From Saccharomycopsis fibuligera x Saccharomycopsis cf. fibuligera (lineage: Eukaryota; Ascomycota; Saccharomycetes; Ascoideales; Saccharomycopsidaceae): 64,000 bases of DNA. The position numbers and the translations under genes are program-made. How positions within the stretch are numbered: position 1 is the stretch's first letter; each line of letters opens with the position of its first letter. Positions 1 to 10,030 of this stretch are shown piece by piece. The notes beneath the pieces were generated by a model. That model worked only from the letters and a program-made list of their open reading frames with translations, did not search any database and was not told the origin of the DNA. The stretch covers positions 1,537,501 through 1,601,500 of the forward strand of contig CP012809.1 of the NCBI GenBank assembly GCA_001936135.1. The letters run 5' to 3'.

Positions 1-1985
1 GCACTACTATCGCTTTCTCCAACTGCAACATTGTTGCTATTGGCGTTGTCAAGCGCCATGCCCTCTTTTGCATCACTTGTCTCCTTTGCACTTGTGGTGG
101 TTCCGGGAGCAGGAGGCGACAACTTGTTTTCAAGCTGATATGCTTTTGTAAACATTTTGGGCGTACCCTCAGAACCCACTTTATCATTGGCAATGACTAT
201 GGGGGTGTTTGGCGCGTTACTGTAACTATCAGTGTCACTATCAATATTCGCAGTTGCTTCGCTGAATACACTCTCCCTAACGTCAGCTGTTGGAGCATTT
301 GCAGTGTTAGCGCCACCGCCAGGGGCAGCTCTTCTGCCGGGATTTCTGGGAGGCACCACCAATTGAGGACTAGGTTTGAATGAAAAGGCAGAAAATGCGC
401 TATGTGTGGGAGAACTTGGAGAACAATACTCGGGTTTAGCGGTAGTTGATGATAGTGGCGAAAGATTAGAGTGCAAGGAGGACATGAAGGTCATAGAATG
501 TGGAGATCCACTCTTCACGGAATGGTTAGAAGTTTGTATTGTTTGAAGCCGCGGAGGGGCGAGCTGGGAATGAGGATAAGAATTTGAATTAGAATTAGAA
601 TTAGAATTAGAATTAGAATTAGAGAACAGATGCTTGATGTTTTCCAGGTATGTAGAACTTTGAAGTTCGCGATCTTTGTCTTCATCGTCAGAATCTATAT
701 TCTGAGTTGTAGGTGATAATAGTTCTTCTACGTGTGCTTTTCCGTATTGTTGATGTTTTTGCTGCTCTGCAAGTCCGGTTTGAAGGTATAGAGTATTTGA
801 TAAATTTATTCCTTGAGTGCTTGAACTAGCAAACTTATTGGTGTCATTAGCAATATCCAACTCAAAGTACTCGCCATCGTCAGTGGTCTCACTGGCACTG
901 AGTTGCGAACTACTATCCTGAACAATCTTTGCTAGTTCTCGGGGTACTCTATTGATATCATCGCTGCTTAGTTGTTCATATTTTGCAGCCTCAGGCACCA
1001 TTGTATCTACGGGGATATGGTTCATATGGTTTCTATGATCCTGCTCATTATAATCTGCTATTGGTGAGTTTAGGACAGTATCTCTATTGTCAAAGTCATC
1101 TTCTATGGTTTCGTGAGTTGGTTTGAGTTGGCTATCATTGTTGTTGGATTTCTTTGAGAAAATGTTGATTTTCTTACCAAGTAACTTGATCTTGCCCTTC
1201 TCTTTGGTCTTTTCTTTACTATCATTCGTGGTCACGGCAATGGCGTGGTTGTTACTATTAGAAGCCTCTTTTTTGTGATTATCTTCATTATCTAATGGCG
1301 GCGTGCGGTAAGCATTAGCATTCATATTAGCAATGGCTCTGGCAGTAAAAATACTATATTTTTTCTTGGACAATTTTTCAGCTAGTTGCTGCTGCCGTAG
1401 TTGTTCTTGTATTTCTAGATCTTGCTGCTGTTGTTCCCGTAGCTGCTTTTGTCGTTGTTCTTCCTGCTGTTTTTGGAAAATAATATCAATGAGCAATGCC
1501 TTTTGAGCTTCATATTGCATGATGGGACTGGTATAGGCGGATGAAATTGGACTCTCGTTAAAACTCAGACTATTTTGCTGCCGGCTGTTGTCATTCCCAA
1601 TACTGTTATTGTTACTGTCATGGTCATGAGTATTCGTATTGATATTATCATGGTTGGAGGACATTATATTACTGACGTCACTTCTGCTGGAGTTGCTATT
1701 TGAATCAGAGTATGTACTGGATCCCAGCCGAGTAGGGCCCACATTATAGTTAGAATTAGAATCGAGGTTGCAATTAGAATCATTCTGGATAGCATTTTCT
1801 AAGTATGAGTTGAATTTGTCAAAGCCATAATCGTCAAGTTCAAATTCAGTGTTGAAATTCTCAATATCGACAAAACTATCGTTAATGTTTGACATTAGTG
1901 CAGACAATCTATTTAGAGTCTCGTGGTCATTAGGATCCAACTCTTGTGGCATAGTGACGCTGTTACTGTTGTTTATGCTTTTACT

Positions 1986-2041
<56 letters not shown>

Positions 2042-2177
2042 CTGAGTGGGCGCTTGAATTCTGAGGAACAACCGCGTCTAAGGCATCTGTGGTGGACCTA
2101 ATGCTGTTCTCAATGGCATTGGAATCCAAATGTGCACCAGGAGGATTGCGTTGTAGAGATGAGGTTGCAATAGACAT
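1..2177 (-). CDS. Asn/Ser-rich low-complexity protein, N-terminal part (runs off left edge)
   Basis: An open frame of 725 codons starts at an ATG (complement of 2175-2177) and is still open at base 3, so the C-terminus lies outside the window. The start reads MSIATSSLQRNPPG. After it come a pure run of 18 Asn codons (AAC, 1987-2040), an acidic stretch around 1800-1930, a Gln/Glu/Lys-rich probable coiled coil around 1380-1500, a Lys-rich patch around 1140-1210, an Asn-Ser repeat around 585-622 and Ser/Pro-rich segments. I recognise no domain and no catalytic motif. Large scaffold or polarity proteins of this clade often have such disordered N-terminal halves with the folded domain at the C-terminus, but that is only a family-level guess. 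The gene is surely real: the frame stays open over 2.1 kb of biased sequence and has a clear start. Its function is unknown. Confidence 0.8.
585..622. repeat. GAATTA hexanucleotide repeat
   Basis: Tandem GAATTA units inside the left-edge gene. They encode alternating Asn and Ser on the minus strand. Confidence 0.85.
1987..2040. repeat. (TTG)18 microsatellite inside the left-edge gene
   Basis: Eighteen uninterrupted TTG units on the + strand. On the coding (minus) strand the frame reads AAC, so the tract encodes poly-Asn. Perfect purity suggests recent expansion and likely length variation between strains. Confidence 0.95.
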
Positions 2178-2495
2178 TATGTTTCCATGTCTCCTATTTT
2201 TTTTCTTTTTTGTTTTGCTTCGTTTGTGTGTTTTCCTGTTTTTGAATTTTAGCTTTCTGTAGTTTCCCTTTTGGGCTCCGTGCTGTCTCAACTAAATCAA
2301 CCGATCACTCAAGTGCTTGCAAATGGCTCTATACAAAAAAACAGTTATGCATGTAAGGTGGAAGTGGGTAACTTGGAGGAACAGAGTGTGAGTTGTGAAA
2401 ACAGTCTCGCAAAACTATTGTTAATGGGGTAAAAAAAAACAAAAAAGGAAAAGAAAAAGAAAAAGGCTCAGGGTGTCTAGTGATGGCGATTATCG

Positions 2496-2520
2496 TAGCA
2501 CTTTGCTGCTCAAAGTGCTA
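2496..2520. repeat. Perfect 10-bp inverted repeat with 5-nt loop
   Basis: TAGCACTTTG at 2496-2505 is followed by CTGCT and then CAAAGTGCTA at 2511-2520, a perfect reverse complement. It lies about 320 bp upstream of the left-edge start codon. It may be a hairpin or a dyad-symmetric binding site; the function is unknown. Confidence 0.8.
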
Positions 2521-3761
2521 ACTGACTGACTAGCCAACTGCTACTAGTATGCTAATTAGCTACTAAACACATCTCTAAGTTATGACCTAGAGATGTTCTA
2601 CGCTCAGAGCGAGGTGCCCGGACTAAAACAAAGTTAACAAACTAGAACAATGGTTTGAATGGTTGTACGCCTACGCCGGTGTTTCGTGTAATTACTATCC
2701 AAATTACTTTCAAGCTCTACTAGCTCTTCTGGCTGTTTGAGCAGTGCGGTATTCTTTTGTTGTTGTGTTACAAAATGACGTTGGGGCTGGCTGCCAATTA
2801 CAATTGCTGAAACACCATGCGGCGCACTGCAGAATGCGGTACACTTTGCGTCTTAGAGCTGTTTAGCGCATTGAGTTGCTTATGGTTGCGTATCGTGGCT
2901 ACTGCGAGATTATATCGCTGCCCCATAAATTCATTTCAAATCAATCTGGTCAGCCAGCCAACCCATCCAGACGTTTAATGGCGCAACTGCGGGTTTGGGA
3001 GAGACGGTCTGAAGCAGCTTTGAAGTGAATAAAAAAAAAAAAAAAAAATTTTTGAGGGGGATATCTTGGGTACTGGGACTTTCTTGATTACTGTATACCT
3101 ACAGGTTCTGCTGTATATGATGAATACTATCAGCATCTGAGTTGCGCTAGTCAAACTAAATTCGCAAGCTACATCTGTATCCATCTCGAATATATATTTA
3201 CTTCAATTAAAAGAAAACACACAACCAGTAGAACAAGTCTTTAAAACCAACCAGTCTGTGTAAATGGCAGTGATAAATAGCAGCTTTGCAAGTGTATCCA
3301 AAAACGAACCTGTTGGAGACCACTTGCACATACCATTTCCCTGTGCTTTTGCAACATTGTCAGACTACGTACTTGCAATAAGTGCCATACATTAATGTAC
3401 ACTATTATTGTAAGATTATAAGCATCCCATTAAATGACATTTGTGCGACAGCCAAAGACAAGTCCCCTTCTGAACCGAGACGTAAAACACAGCAGCTAAA
3501 AATACCTTTTGTGCATCTTGAGATGCAATTGCGCGTATCTTCAGACGATCAAACAATAAAACAGTCAAACAATGGATAAATCTAGATTACAGTTACCATA
3601 TCTGAAATCCCAGGTTCTACATCGCATATCGAGTACGCCAGTATCATTTTGAGGAACCTCACTTTGAGGAACCTCATTTGATGTCAAGGCAAAGTGCTCA
3701 ATGAAAAAAACGCATCAAAAAAATTTTTCCAAATAGCATCTGTGCTTACAAGGTATTTTTT

Positions 3762-3783
3762 GTATGATAGTTTTCTATCATAC
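3762..3783. repeat. Perfect 9-bp inverted repeat with TTTT loop
   Basis: GTATGATAG (3762-3770), TTTT, then CTATCATAC (3775-3783). Short direct repeats of CCATAC follow it. Possible hairpin in intergenic DNA; no known match. Confidence 0.75.
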
Positions 3784-4451
3784 CCTACCATACCATACTA
3801 GTGTAGTTAGCTGGGAGGCTACAAAAGCCTCCTGTACATGTATATAGAGCCTTTCCTTGAAGAAATATAGTTGCTGCTTTTCTTGTCATGTTATACTATC
3901 CACCAATAATCACACTGCATTTTAGTTAGAATCACGAGAACAAAAATCCAAGTTTGTGAGCTTGCCATTTTCCTTTTTTTTTTTTTTTTCTGTTTTTTTT
4001 TTTTTGTTTATCATTCGTGTAAATTTAGCTTAATCATAAGGTCTCTATGAAGCCAATTTGGACAATATTTTTTTTTAAAAAAAAACAAAAAAAACGAGGA
4101 AAAACAATTCTCGAGAAAGTAATGAGAATAAACTACATAAAATTGTAAAATTATAGTAAATGAGAATTTAGTAAATGAGAATGAAAACAGAAGAAAAACA
4201 GCTGAACAGAAAAAAGGCTCAGGCTTCAAGCCAAGCCCCCCATATAATCCACAATTAAAACCTCGCATCAACACAAAACAAAAAGAGTGACATAAAAAAG
4301 GAAAAAAAAAAATAAACATGATAAAGTGATAAACAGAGAGACACCAAAAAAGATCAAAGATCAAAAATAAAAATAAAAAACGAAAGAGTAGTGATCTGCT
4401 TGAATGCGTGAATGAAAAGAACTTCTTGCGTGTGAACACATAAAAACCATG

Positions 4452-4484
<33 letters not shown>
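4452..4484. repeat. Poly(A) run of 33
   Basis: Uninterrupted A run downstream of the NRP1-like stop codon. A homopolymer this long is prone to sequencing and assembly length error. Confidence 0.9.
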
Positions 4485-4488
<4 letters not shown>

Positions 4489-4628
4489 TTAAAAATCTGT
4501 TAAAAAAAATAAGCAAAAGAAATAAACAAAGAGCTCAACTTTAAACAAACTGATCCAAACAAGCATGATTGGTTATCAACAAGCACTAGCACAAATACAA
4601 CAGCCACTAACAAACATACAACATGCAA

Positions 4629-7565
4629 CTAATGCTGTTGTTGTTGCTTGTTGTTGTTATTATTATTATTATTATTAATGCCGCCATTCATGTTGTTGTT
4701 AATATTATTAATCGCATTATTAATCGTAGCATTAACCGCACTCATGCTGATTGGTTTCCCACTGCCATTGCCATTACCGTTGGCGTTGAAACTAGCATTA
4801 ACATCACTGTTGTTGTTATTATTACTGCGAAGTGTCAACCCATTCATTGATGAGCTTAATTTGCTCAAGTAGTCTTCCCCATTAATACCCTCATTAAATG
4901 ATGATGCTAATGAGTTGGGCCCTTGAGAATGAGCAGTACCCATCAACGAAGGTGGCAAGTGTTGTTGCTGCTGACTGCCATTGTTGTTATTGCTAGCGTT
5001 ATATGAGTAATTGGTGAATTGGCTGACTGAAGAACTTCCGGTGCCATTCATAGTAAGCTGCTGATTTTGATGGAAACTGCTATTGCTACCGTTACCGTTG
5101 ATATTACCATTAATGTTATTAGGAGGCAACATGTATACGCCACAATTATTAGACCCACCACCAACGATACTCGAACCATTGCCATTACTGTTATTATTGT
5201 TGTTATTGTTATTATTATGACTACTATTTCCAGTATTATTACGGTTCAAAAACTGTTGGGTCAATAATGCATTTGGTTGACCTGGCGCTGTCACTGCTTG
5301 TGCGGGACCTTGTGCTTGATGTTGATGTTGATGTTGGTGTTGGTGTTGGTGTTGGAAAAAATTATTGCTGATTGGGGTGTTGGAACCACTTAATGGCAAT
5401 TGACTAGCATAAATTGCGGCAGCACTGTTTCCGTTGTTGCTGCTGTTGATGTTATTATTACTGCTGTTATTGTTGAGATTTGTCACACCGCCATAATTTT
5501 GATACATGTTATTGGTTCCATTACCGTTGCCATTAGCTGTAACATTACCATAACCTTTCAAGCCATTCCCCAAATTATTGAAATGACCGTTCAAATTCAA
5601 TGGAAAGTTCTCTTTGCTGCTATTGTTACTAATGTTCATCCCTGCATTACCCATCAAATGGTGTTGTTGTTGTTGCTGCTGCTGCTGCTGCTGATTATGC
5701 TGATTATGCTGAGGCTGATTATGTTGGTGATGATGATTGTTATTGTTTCCATGGTTATGACCATTGTTATTACCTCTTGAAAGCCCATTCTGGTTTATTC
5801 TAGTAATGCCACATCTCAAGCAATACAAATTCTTGGCAAAGTTATGATAAGTACAATTTTCACATTTCCAATCGCCGGCTCTAAATGGAATATTGTTGCT
5901 ACCGCCATTATTGTAAGCTTTGTTATTACCGTGATGGTTGTTTAAGAGTCTGCCACTTAGAAATTGGTTATTATTATTGCTATTGTTGTTGTTGCTATTA
6001 TTGTTAGTGTTATTATTATTAATGTTGTTATTATTATTACTGTTGTTAATGCTGCTGTTAAGAGTATTGTGATTATTGTGATGCATTCCGTTGCCGGTCA
6101 AAGCAGCCAATCCATCAAAACCTGCAACTACTTTATTAACATCATGCAAAATTCCACCTCCGCTAACATTAGCATGAGCAGCATTGCCATTATTGTTGTT
6201 ACCATTGCCATTCCCGTTCCCATTTGCAATAAATAAAGACTCGTGTACTGCAGCAGCGCTAGTCGCTGGGAACGAACATCTAAAACAAGCAGTTCTTCTT
6301 TGAAAATTAGAAAACCCGCAAGATGGACAAGTCCAATCGCCAGGCCTCGATCTATTTTTGCTCAACGGAAAAGGAATCAAAATTTCTTGGGCAAAATCCA
6401 ATAATTTGAAGCTTGATGGTTGAACTTCAATAGATCTATCATTTAAAGATCTGCCATTCATGGCTAATGATTCAGCTGCAGATTCATGGGTAGCAAAAAT
6501 TGCAAATCCAGAACCGAGCACCTTGTGAGGATCAGGAGTTTGCAAAGTGCGGAATGCAATCGGTCTGCCGCCAAATCTAGTGAACCAGGACTCTAACTCT
6601 GATTGAGTGGTGTCATATGGTAAATTATTCATATATAAAACCTTGGATTTTTCAATGAGGAAAGTTTTAATGTCAAAGCCCAAATCAAAAGGTCTAGATA
6701 AAACATCTTTGTGTTCGTTGAATGGTCTAGATTTTCTAACCAATTGAGCAAGAATTTCCCTAAAGACATAAACGTGTTCAATGGCTCTTTTTGGTAGATA
6801 GAAACCAATGTTGTTATTGTTTGCGGTGCCTGTAGAATTATTGTTGTTTAAAATGTTCGTGGTGTTGTTGTTGCCATGGCTGCTGCTGTCATCATTATTA
6901 CCAATATTATCATTATTACTATTATTATTATTATTATTATTTGGTGAGTCACCATCAGCACCTGCTGCACTAGAAGCAGTAGTTGAATTTCCGGATGCAA
7001 TTGCTTCTAGGCTATTCTCTGCTTGTATGAGGGCAGTAAGTTTGATTAAATCAATAGTCAATGCATTGCAAACATTAAGCATATTATTTGATGAGTAAGC
7101 CATTGCTTCAGGATGATGAGCCTGCCATTTTTGATATTCCAATTTCAAGTCAAACACTTTAGGATATTGCAAATATGTAGGTAAGATTGTATTCTTATCT
7201 CTTGCTTCTCTAGGAACTTGAACTTTCAAGTCCCATGAATTGAAAGCAATAAAAACAAAACTTAAACCTTTATCAATGAGATGTTCTTTCACCACTGAGT
7301 CAAATTTTATCACTGCATCTTTGAAAGTGCCTGCGTTCCTAACATTGTCCCAAGACAAATTTGTAAGTGATGTGCATAATGGAGTGATTGGTGTGTTTGT
7401 TGGTTTTACTAATGTTTGATATTTGTTGATAATTTGAAAGTTTTGGGATTCTACCAAGAGCCAAGCAAATTCAATGACTTCGGATTGATCTTTGCTGACT
7501 GAAATGCCGTGATCGTCACAGGTGGTTAAAACCTGGAGAAGGATATAAACATCGGGCACCAACAT
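4629..7565 (-). CDS. NRP1: Nrp1-type RNA-binding protein (exonuclease-like fold, RRM, two RanBP2 zinc fingers)
   Basis: The 978-residue protein has four recognisable parts. Residues about 5-180 resemble the DEDD exonuclease fold (a run like DQSEVIEFAW, and SWDLK at 110-114). An RRM lies at about 308-387 with RNP2-like LYMNNL and RNP1-like GSGFAIFA. Two RanBP2-type zinc fingers lie at about 406-432 and 561-588, each W-x-C-x2-C-x10-C-x2-C. The rest is long Asn, Gln and Gln-His runs. This order matches S. cerevisiae Nrp1, an Asn-rich RNA-binding protein that associates with stress granules. The exonuclease domain looks inactive: where active members have D-F-E-A-T-C this protein has Q-V-L-T-T-C, so the first two acidic metal ligands are missing. 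It is likely a cytoplasmic RNA-binding protein whose low-complexity tail drives condensation (inference). The protein is longer than the roughly 720-residue baker's yeast form because of the runs. Confidence 0.85.
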   Translation of the reverse strand: MLVPDVYILLQVLTTCDDHGISVSKDQSEVIEFAWLLVESQNFQIINKYQTLVKPTNTPITPLCTSLTNLSWDNVRNAGTFKDAVIKFDSVVKEHLIDKGLSFVFIAFNSWDLKVQVPREARDKNTILPTYLQYPKVFDLKLEYQKWQAHHPEAMAYSSNNMLNVCNALTIDLIKLTALIQAENSLEAIASGNSTTASSAAGADGDSPNNNNNNNSNNDNIGNNDDSSSHGNNNTTNILNNNNSTGTANNNNIGFYLPKRAIEHVYVFREILAQLVRKSRPFNEHKDVLSRPFDLGFDIKTFLIEKSKVLYMNNLPYDTTQSELESWFTRFGGRPIAFRTLQTPDPHKVLGSGFAIFATHESAAESLAMNGRSLNDRSIEVQPSSFKLLDFAQEILIPFPLSKNRSRPGDWTCPSCGFSNFQRRTACFRCSFPATSAAAVHESLFIANGNGNGNGNNNNGNAAHANVSGGGILHDVNKVVAGFDGLAALTGNGMHHNNHNTLNSSINNSNNNNNINNNNTNNNSNNNNSNNNNQFLSGRLLNNHHGNNKAYNNGGSNNIPFRAGDWKCENCTYHNFAKNLYCLRCGITRINQNGLSRGNNNGHNHGNNNNHHHQHNQPQHNQHNQQQQQQQQQQHHLMGNAGMNISNNSSKENFPLNLNGHFNNLGNGLKGYGNVTANGNGNGTNNMYQNYGGVTNLNNNSSNNNINSSNNGNSAAAIYASQLPLSGSNTPISNNFFQHQHQHQHQHQHQAQGPAQAVTAPGQPNALLTQQFLNRNNTGNSSHNNNNNNNNNSNGNGSSIVGGGSNNCGVYMLPPNNINGNINGNGSNSSFHQNQQLTMNGTGSSSVSQFTNYSYNASNNNNGSQQQQHLPPSLMGTAHSQGPNSLASSFNEGINGEDYLSKLSSSMNGLTLRSNNNNNSDVNASFNANGNGNGSGKPISMSAVNATINNAINNINNNMNGGINNNNNNNNNKQQQQH

Positions 7566-10030
7566 GTTCTGAGTTGCTTCTTGGCTTAGATTAGTTTTAT
7601 GTCAGTATAGCAGAACAATATGACAAACAGCCAATAAGTAAATCCTGAGTTTCAGCTTGAATAATATAATGAGATAAGATAGACAAACGACAAAAACAGT
7701 GCAAAACTAAATTGTAGTAATTTCTCTTTTGTGAAAAAATAGTGACGAATTGAACAGTCAGATATGTAGCTTGTTACTTTGATTTTAAAATGCCAATAAG
7801 TTATGAACAGGACAAACTTGAAATTGATCAAGATACACCAAAATTCCCTTGAAAATAGAAATTATTGTGATTCTGAAAGAAGTGAATAAAGCAAAAAACC
7901 GTTTCTAACAACCACACAAAATGCAAAACACAAAACACAATAAAATGATAAAAATACAGTCTATGAATGAAAAATTGAGCAATGGAAAAGCAGAAAATAA
8001 GGAATATGCGATAAAATAACAAAAATGCAGTAAGTGAAAAAAATAAAATGATAAAAGAAAGTCGTTCAATGAGTAGATGAGAAAATGGGGCGCTCAAGTT
8101 GCAAGATTCGTGTAGACAACGATAAATTTTACTTGACCGCAAAATGTAAATGATTTGGATGTTGAATGAAAAATTTCCAGTGCGGAGATCAACGAGCGCA
8201 ATGTGCCGGACGGGGTAGGTAAGCGAATGTGAATGAGTGAGTAGCTGAACACTGACTAGCGGCGGTTTTAGAGCGAGGTGGTGAGCTAGGGCAAAATAAT
8301 GAGTTCCCTATGGCAATGAGGAAGAGAAGAAGTGCTGGAAGAGATATAGTTGTGGTTGGGAGAAGAAGAAAAGTGTGTGCGTGTGTGTGTGTGCGATGGA
8401 GTCTTTTTGGCCAGAGAAATTTTTTTATTCTGTGTGTGTTCTCGTGCAGCGGGCGGCAGAAAAATTTTTATTGTATTTTCCAATCACGGGACGCGCTGAG
8501 CTGGATTTCACTCGGCGCCGCAGCTCGTAGGCTCTGAGCATATAGGCTTACCATGGTGTATCTGCCTCGTAATATATCCACCTCCCAGTTTCCTATTGGC
8601 ATCTTCAAAACCAGGAATATCTTTTTTCTGGGCTATAGCAACTTTCGTCTCAAATCTGCAGAACAGGATACATGCAGTTGTTGTGGAAGTTTTTTATAAA
8701 CCTAGACGCATCCTTTCCGTAATGATAATAAATACTAGTTTCACATGAAGTAAAAAACTAAAAAACCCTTAGACAAAAGACATTTCCAATCTTTGTCTTG
8801 TTTTTTCTCGCTTTTCTGATGTTGGCACAGTAATAAGATACACGTTTACAGTTTCTATCAGAAGCTAGCATTAGGAGACATGTTACATTGCAAGATATCT
8901 AGTATTTTTAAGCTATCATGGAACCTTTCCTTGATCTCAACATGCATATTTGCCAACAGTACAAAGATACAATAATACAAATGTATAATGTGGTACTGGA
9001 CAAGCAGCTGAATTATTTTTTCTTTACTTAATGAAATTTCAAACTCAGCATTTGTTTTGTTCTGGTTCTACTGCTGCTCCTAAAATACTTTTTTTAAAGT
9101 AGGAAATTTTAACAATTGATACTCTGTCCCTGACGTAAGAATACTATTCTATTTGAAATATCTTGCTAAAACCAGGTTTTCATATTAAAAAACAACAAGC
9201 TTTTACTTATTTTCTAATCATTTCTTATTGACGTGTTGTCCTTTGAAGCGTTCTGCATGAAAGACTACATTTCATACAATCATGTAACTGTACAATTTGC
9301 TTTTTGACCTGCAACTTAAATAAGGCTAGTATTTACAAGTAAATATACCTTAGCAATAACATAAAGCTAGGTTTTTTACCGAAAACCAAAAGTCTCTATT
9401 GAAATTTATTTGATATAGCATATTTGTGCCATGGCCATCGCCACTTAGTTTTCCGAATTATGGGGGTGACTCCGTGAAAGCCCAAAAAGTAATCAAAGCT
9501 TCCCAAAGAAACTGACGGTGCCCATTATTACAACATGATTCATTACCTTTTCTGTACTTTTAACGCAAGTAAACCATACTTATAGTGCTTAAATCTTAAT
9601 TTATTTTTTTGTATCAAATCAGCCTATGATCTTCAGCCACAGCACTACTCCCACAATGTCTTTCAAACCATGCACAGGCAAATCTGCATCTGAGTCCAAT
9701 TTCTGAGTATCGCGGAAGCTATACCTGTTTTGCGTTGTCGTTTCATATCCGCACCAGTTGGGCTAATAAACAATATGGATGAAAGTCAGCTTTTTTGCAG
9801 TTGAAGGTAGTGACTTTTTAGCTTTCCATCTCTCTGGACCATTCTTGCCTTCCTCTACAATAGTCTCTGAAATAGTTCCAGCATAGAATAACAGATATGT
9901 AAAAATTATAATATAGTATAGAACAAACAAAGTAATAAAAACAACAAAAAAACGAACAAAAAAAAGCAACAACCAAAAAGCACAAACTGTAAATCAAACA
10001 TTAATTATTCCCCTCTTTTTTTTTTTTTTT
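7566..10030. other. Intergenic region upstream of the NRP1-like gene
   Basis: About 2.46 kb between the NRP1-like start and the CSC1-type stop. It contains AT-rich DNA, a GT-rich patch near 8368-8395 and poly-T/A runs just before 10031. Only short open frames occur. I see no tRNA, snoRNA box set or repeat family. It is probably the long promoter and leader of the NRP1-like gene plus the 3' region of the channel gene. Confidence 0.6.

Larger units (their letters stand above)
2178..4628. other. Intergenic region: promoter of left-edge gene and 3' region of NRP1-like gene
   Basis: About 2.45 kb without a convincing gene. It holds the upstream region of the left-edge gene (leftward) and the 3' side of the NRP1-like gene. 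It contains A-rich runs (for example 3032-3048 and a pure run of 33 A at 4452-4484), two perfect inverted repeats (2496-2520 and 3762-3783), and a short tandem repeat of the unit AAAAATCTGTT just after 4480. Open frames in it are short and low-complexity. Confidence 0.7.

Noticed and set aside
4011-4439. 142-codon Phe-rich frame downstream of the NRP1-like gene
   Set aside because: It is a translation of A/T-rich DNA with long Phe/Leu runs. There is no conserved motif, and it overlaps the likely 3' region.
9619-9972. Possible small two-exon gene on the minus strand left of the channel gene
   Set aside because: Two adjacent short frames look slightly coding-like and a TTATTAG acceptor lies between them, but there is no good donor, no ATG with context and no recognisable family.
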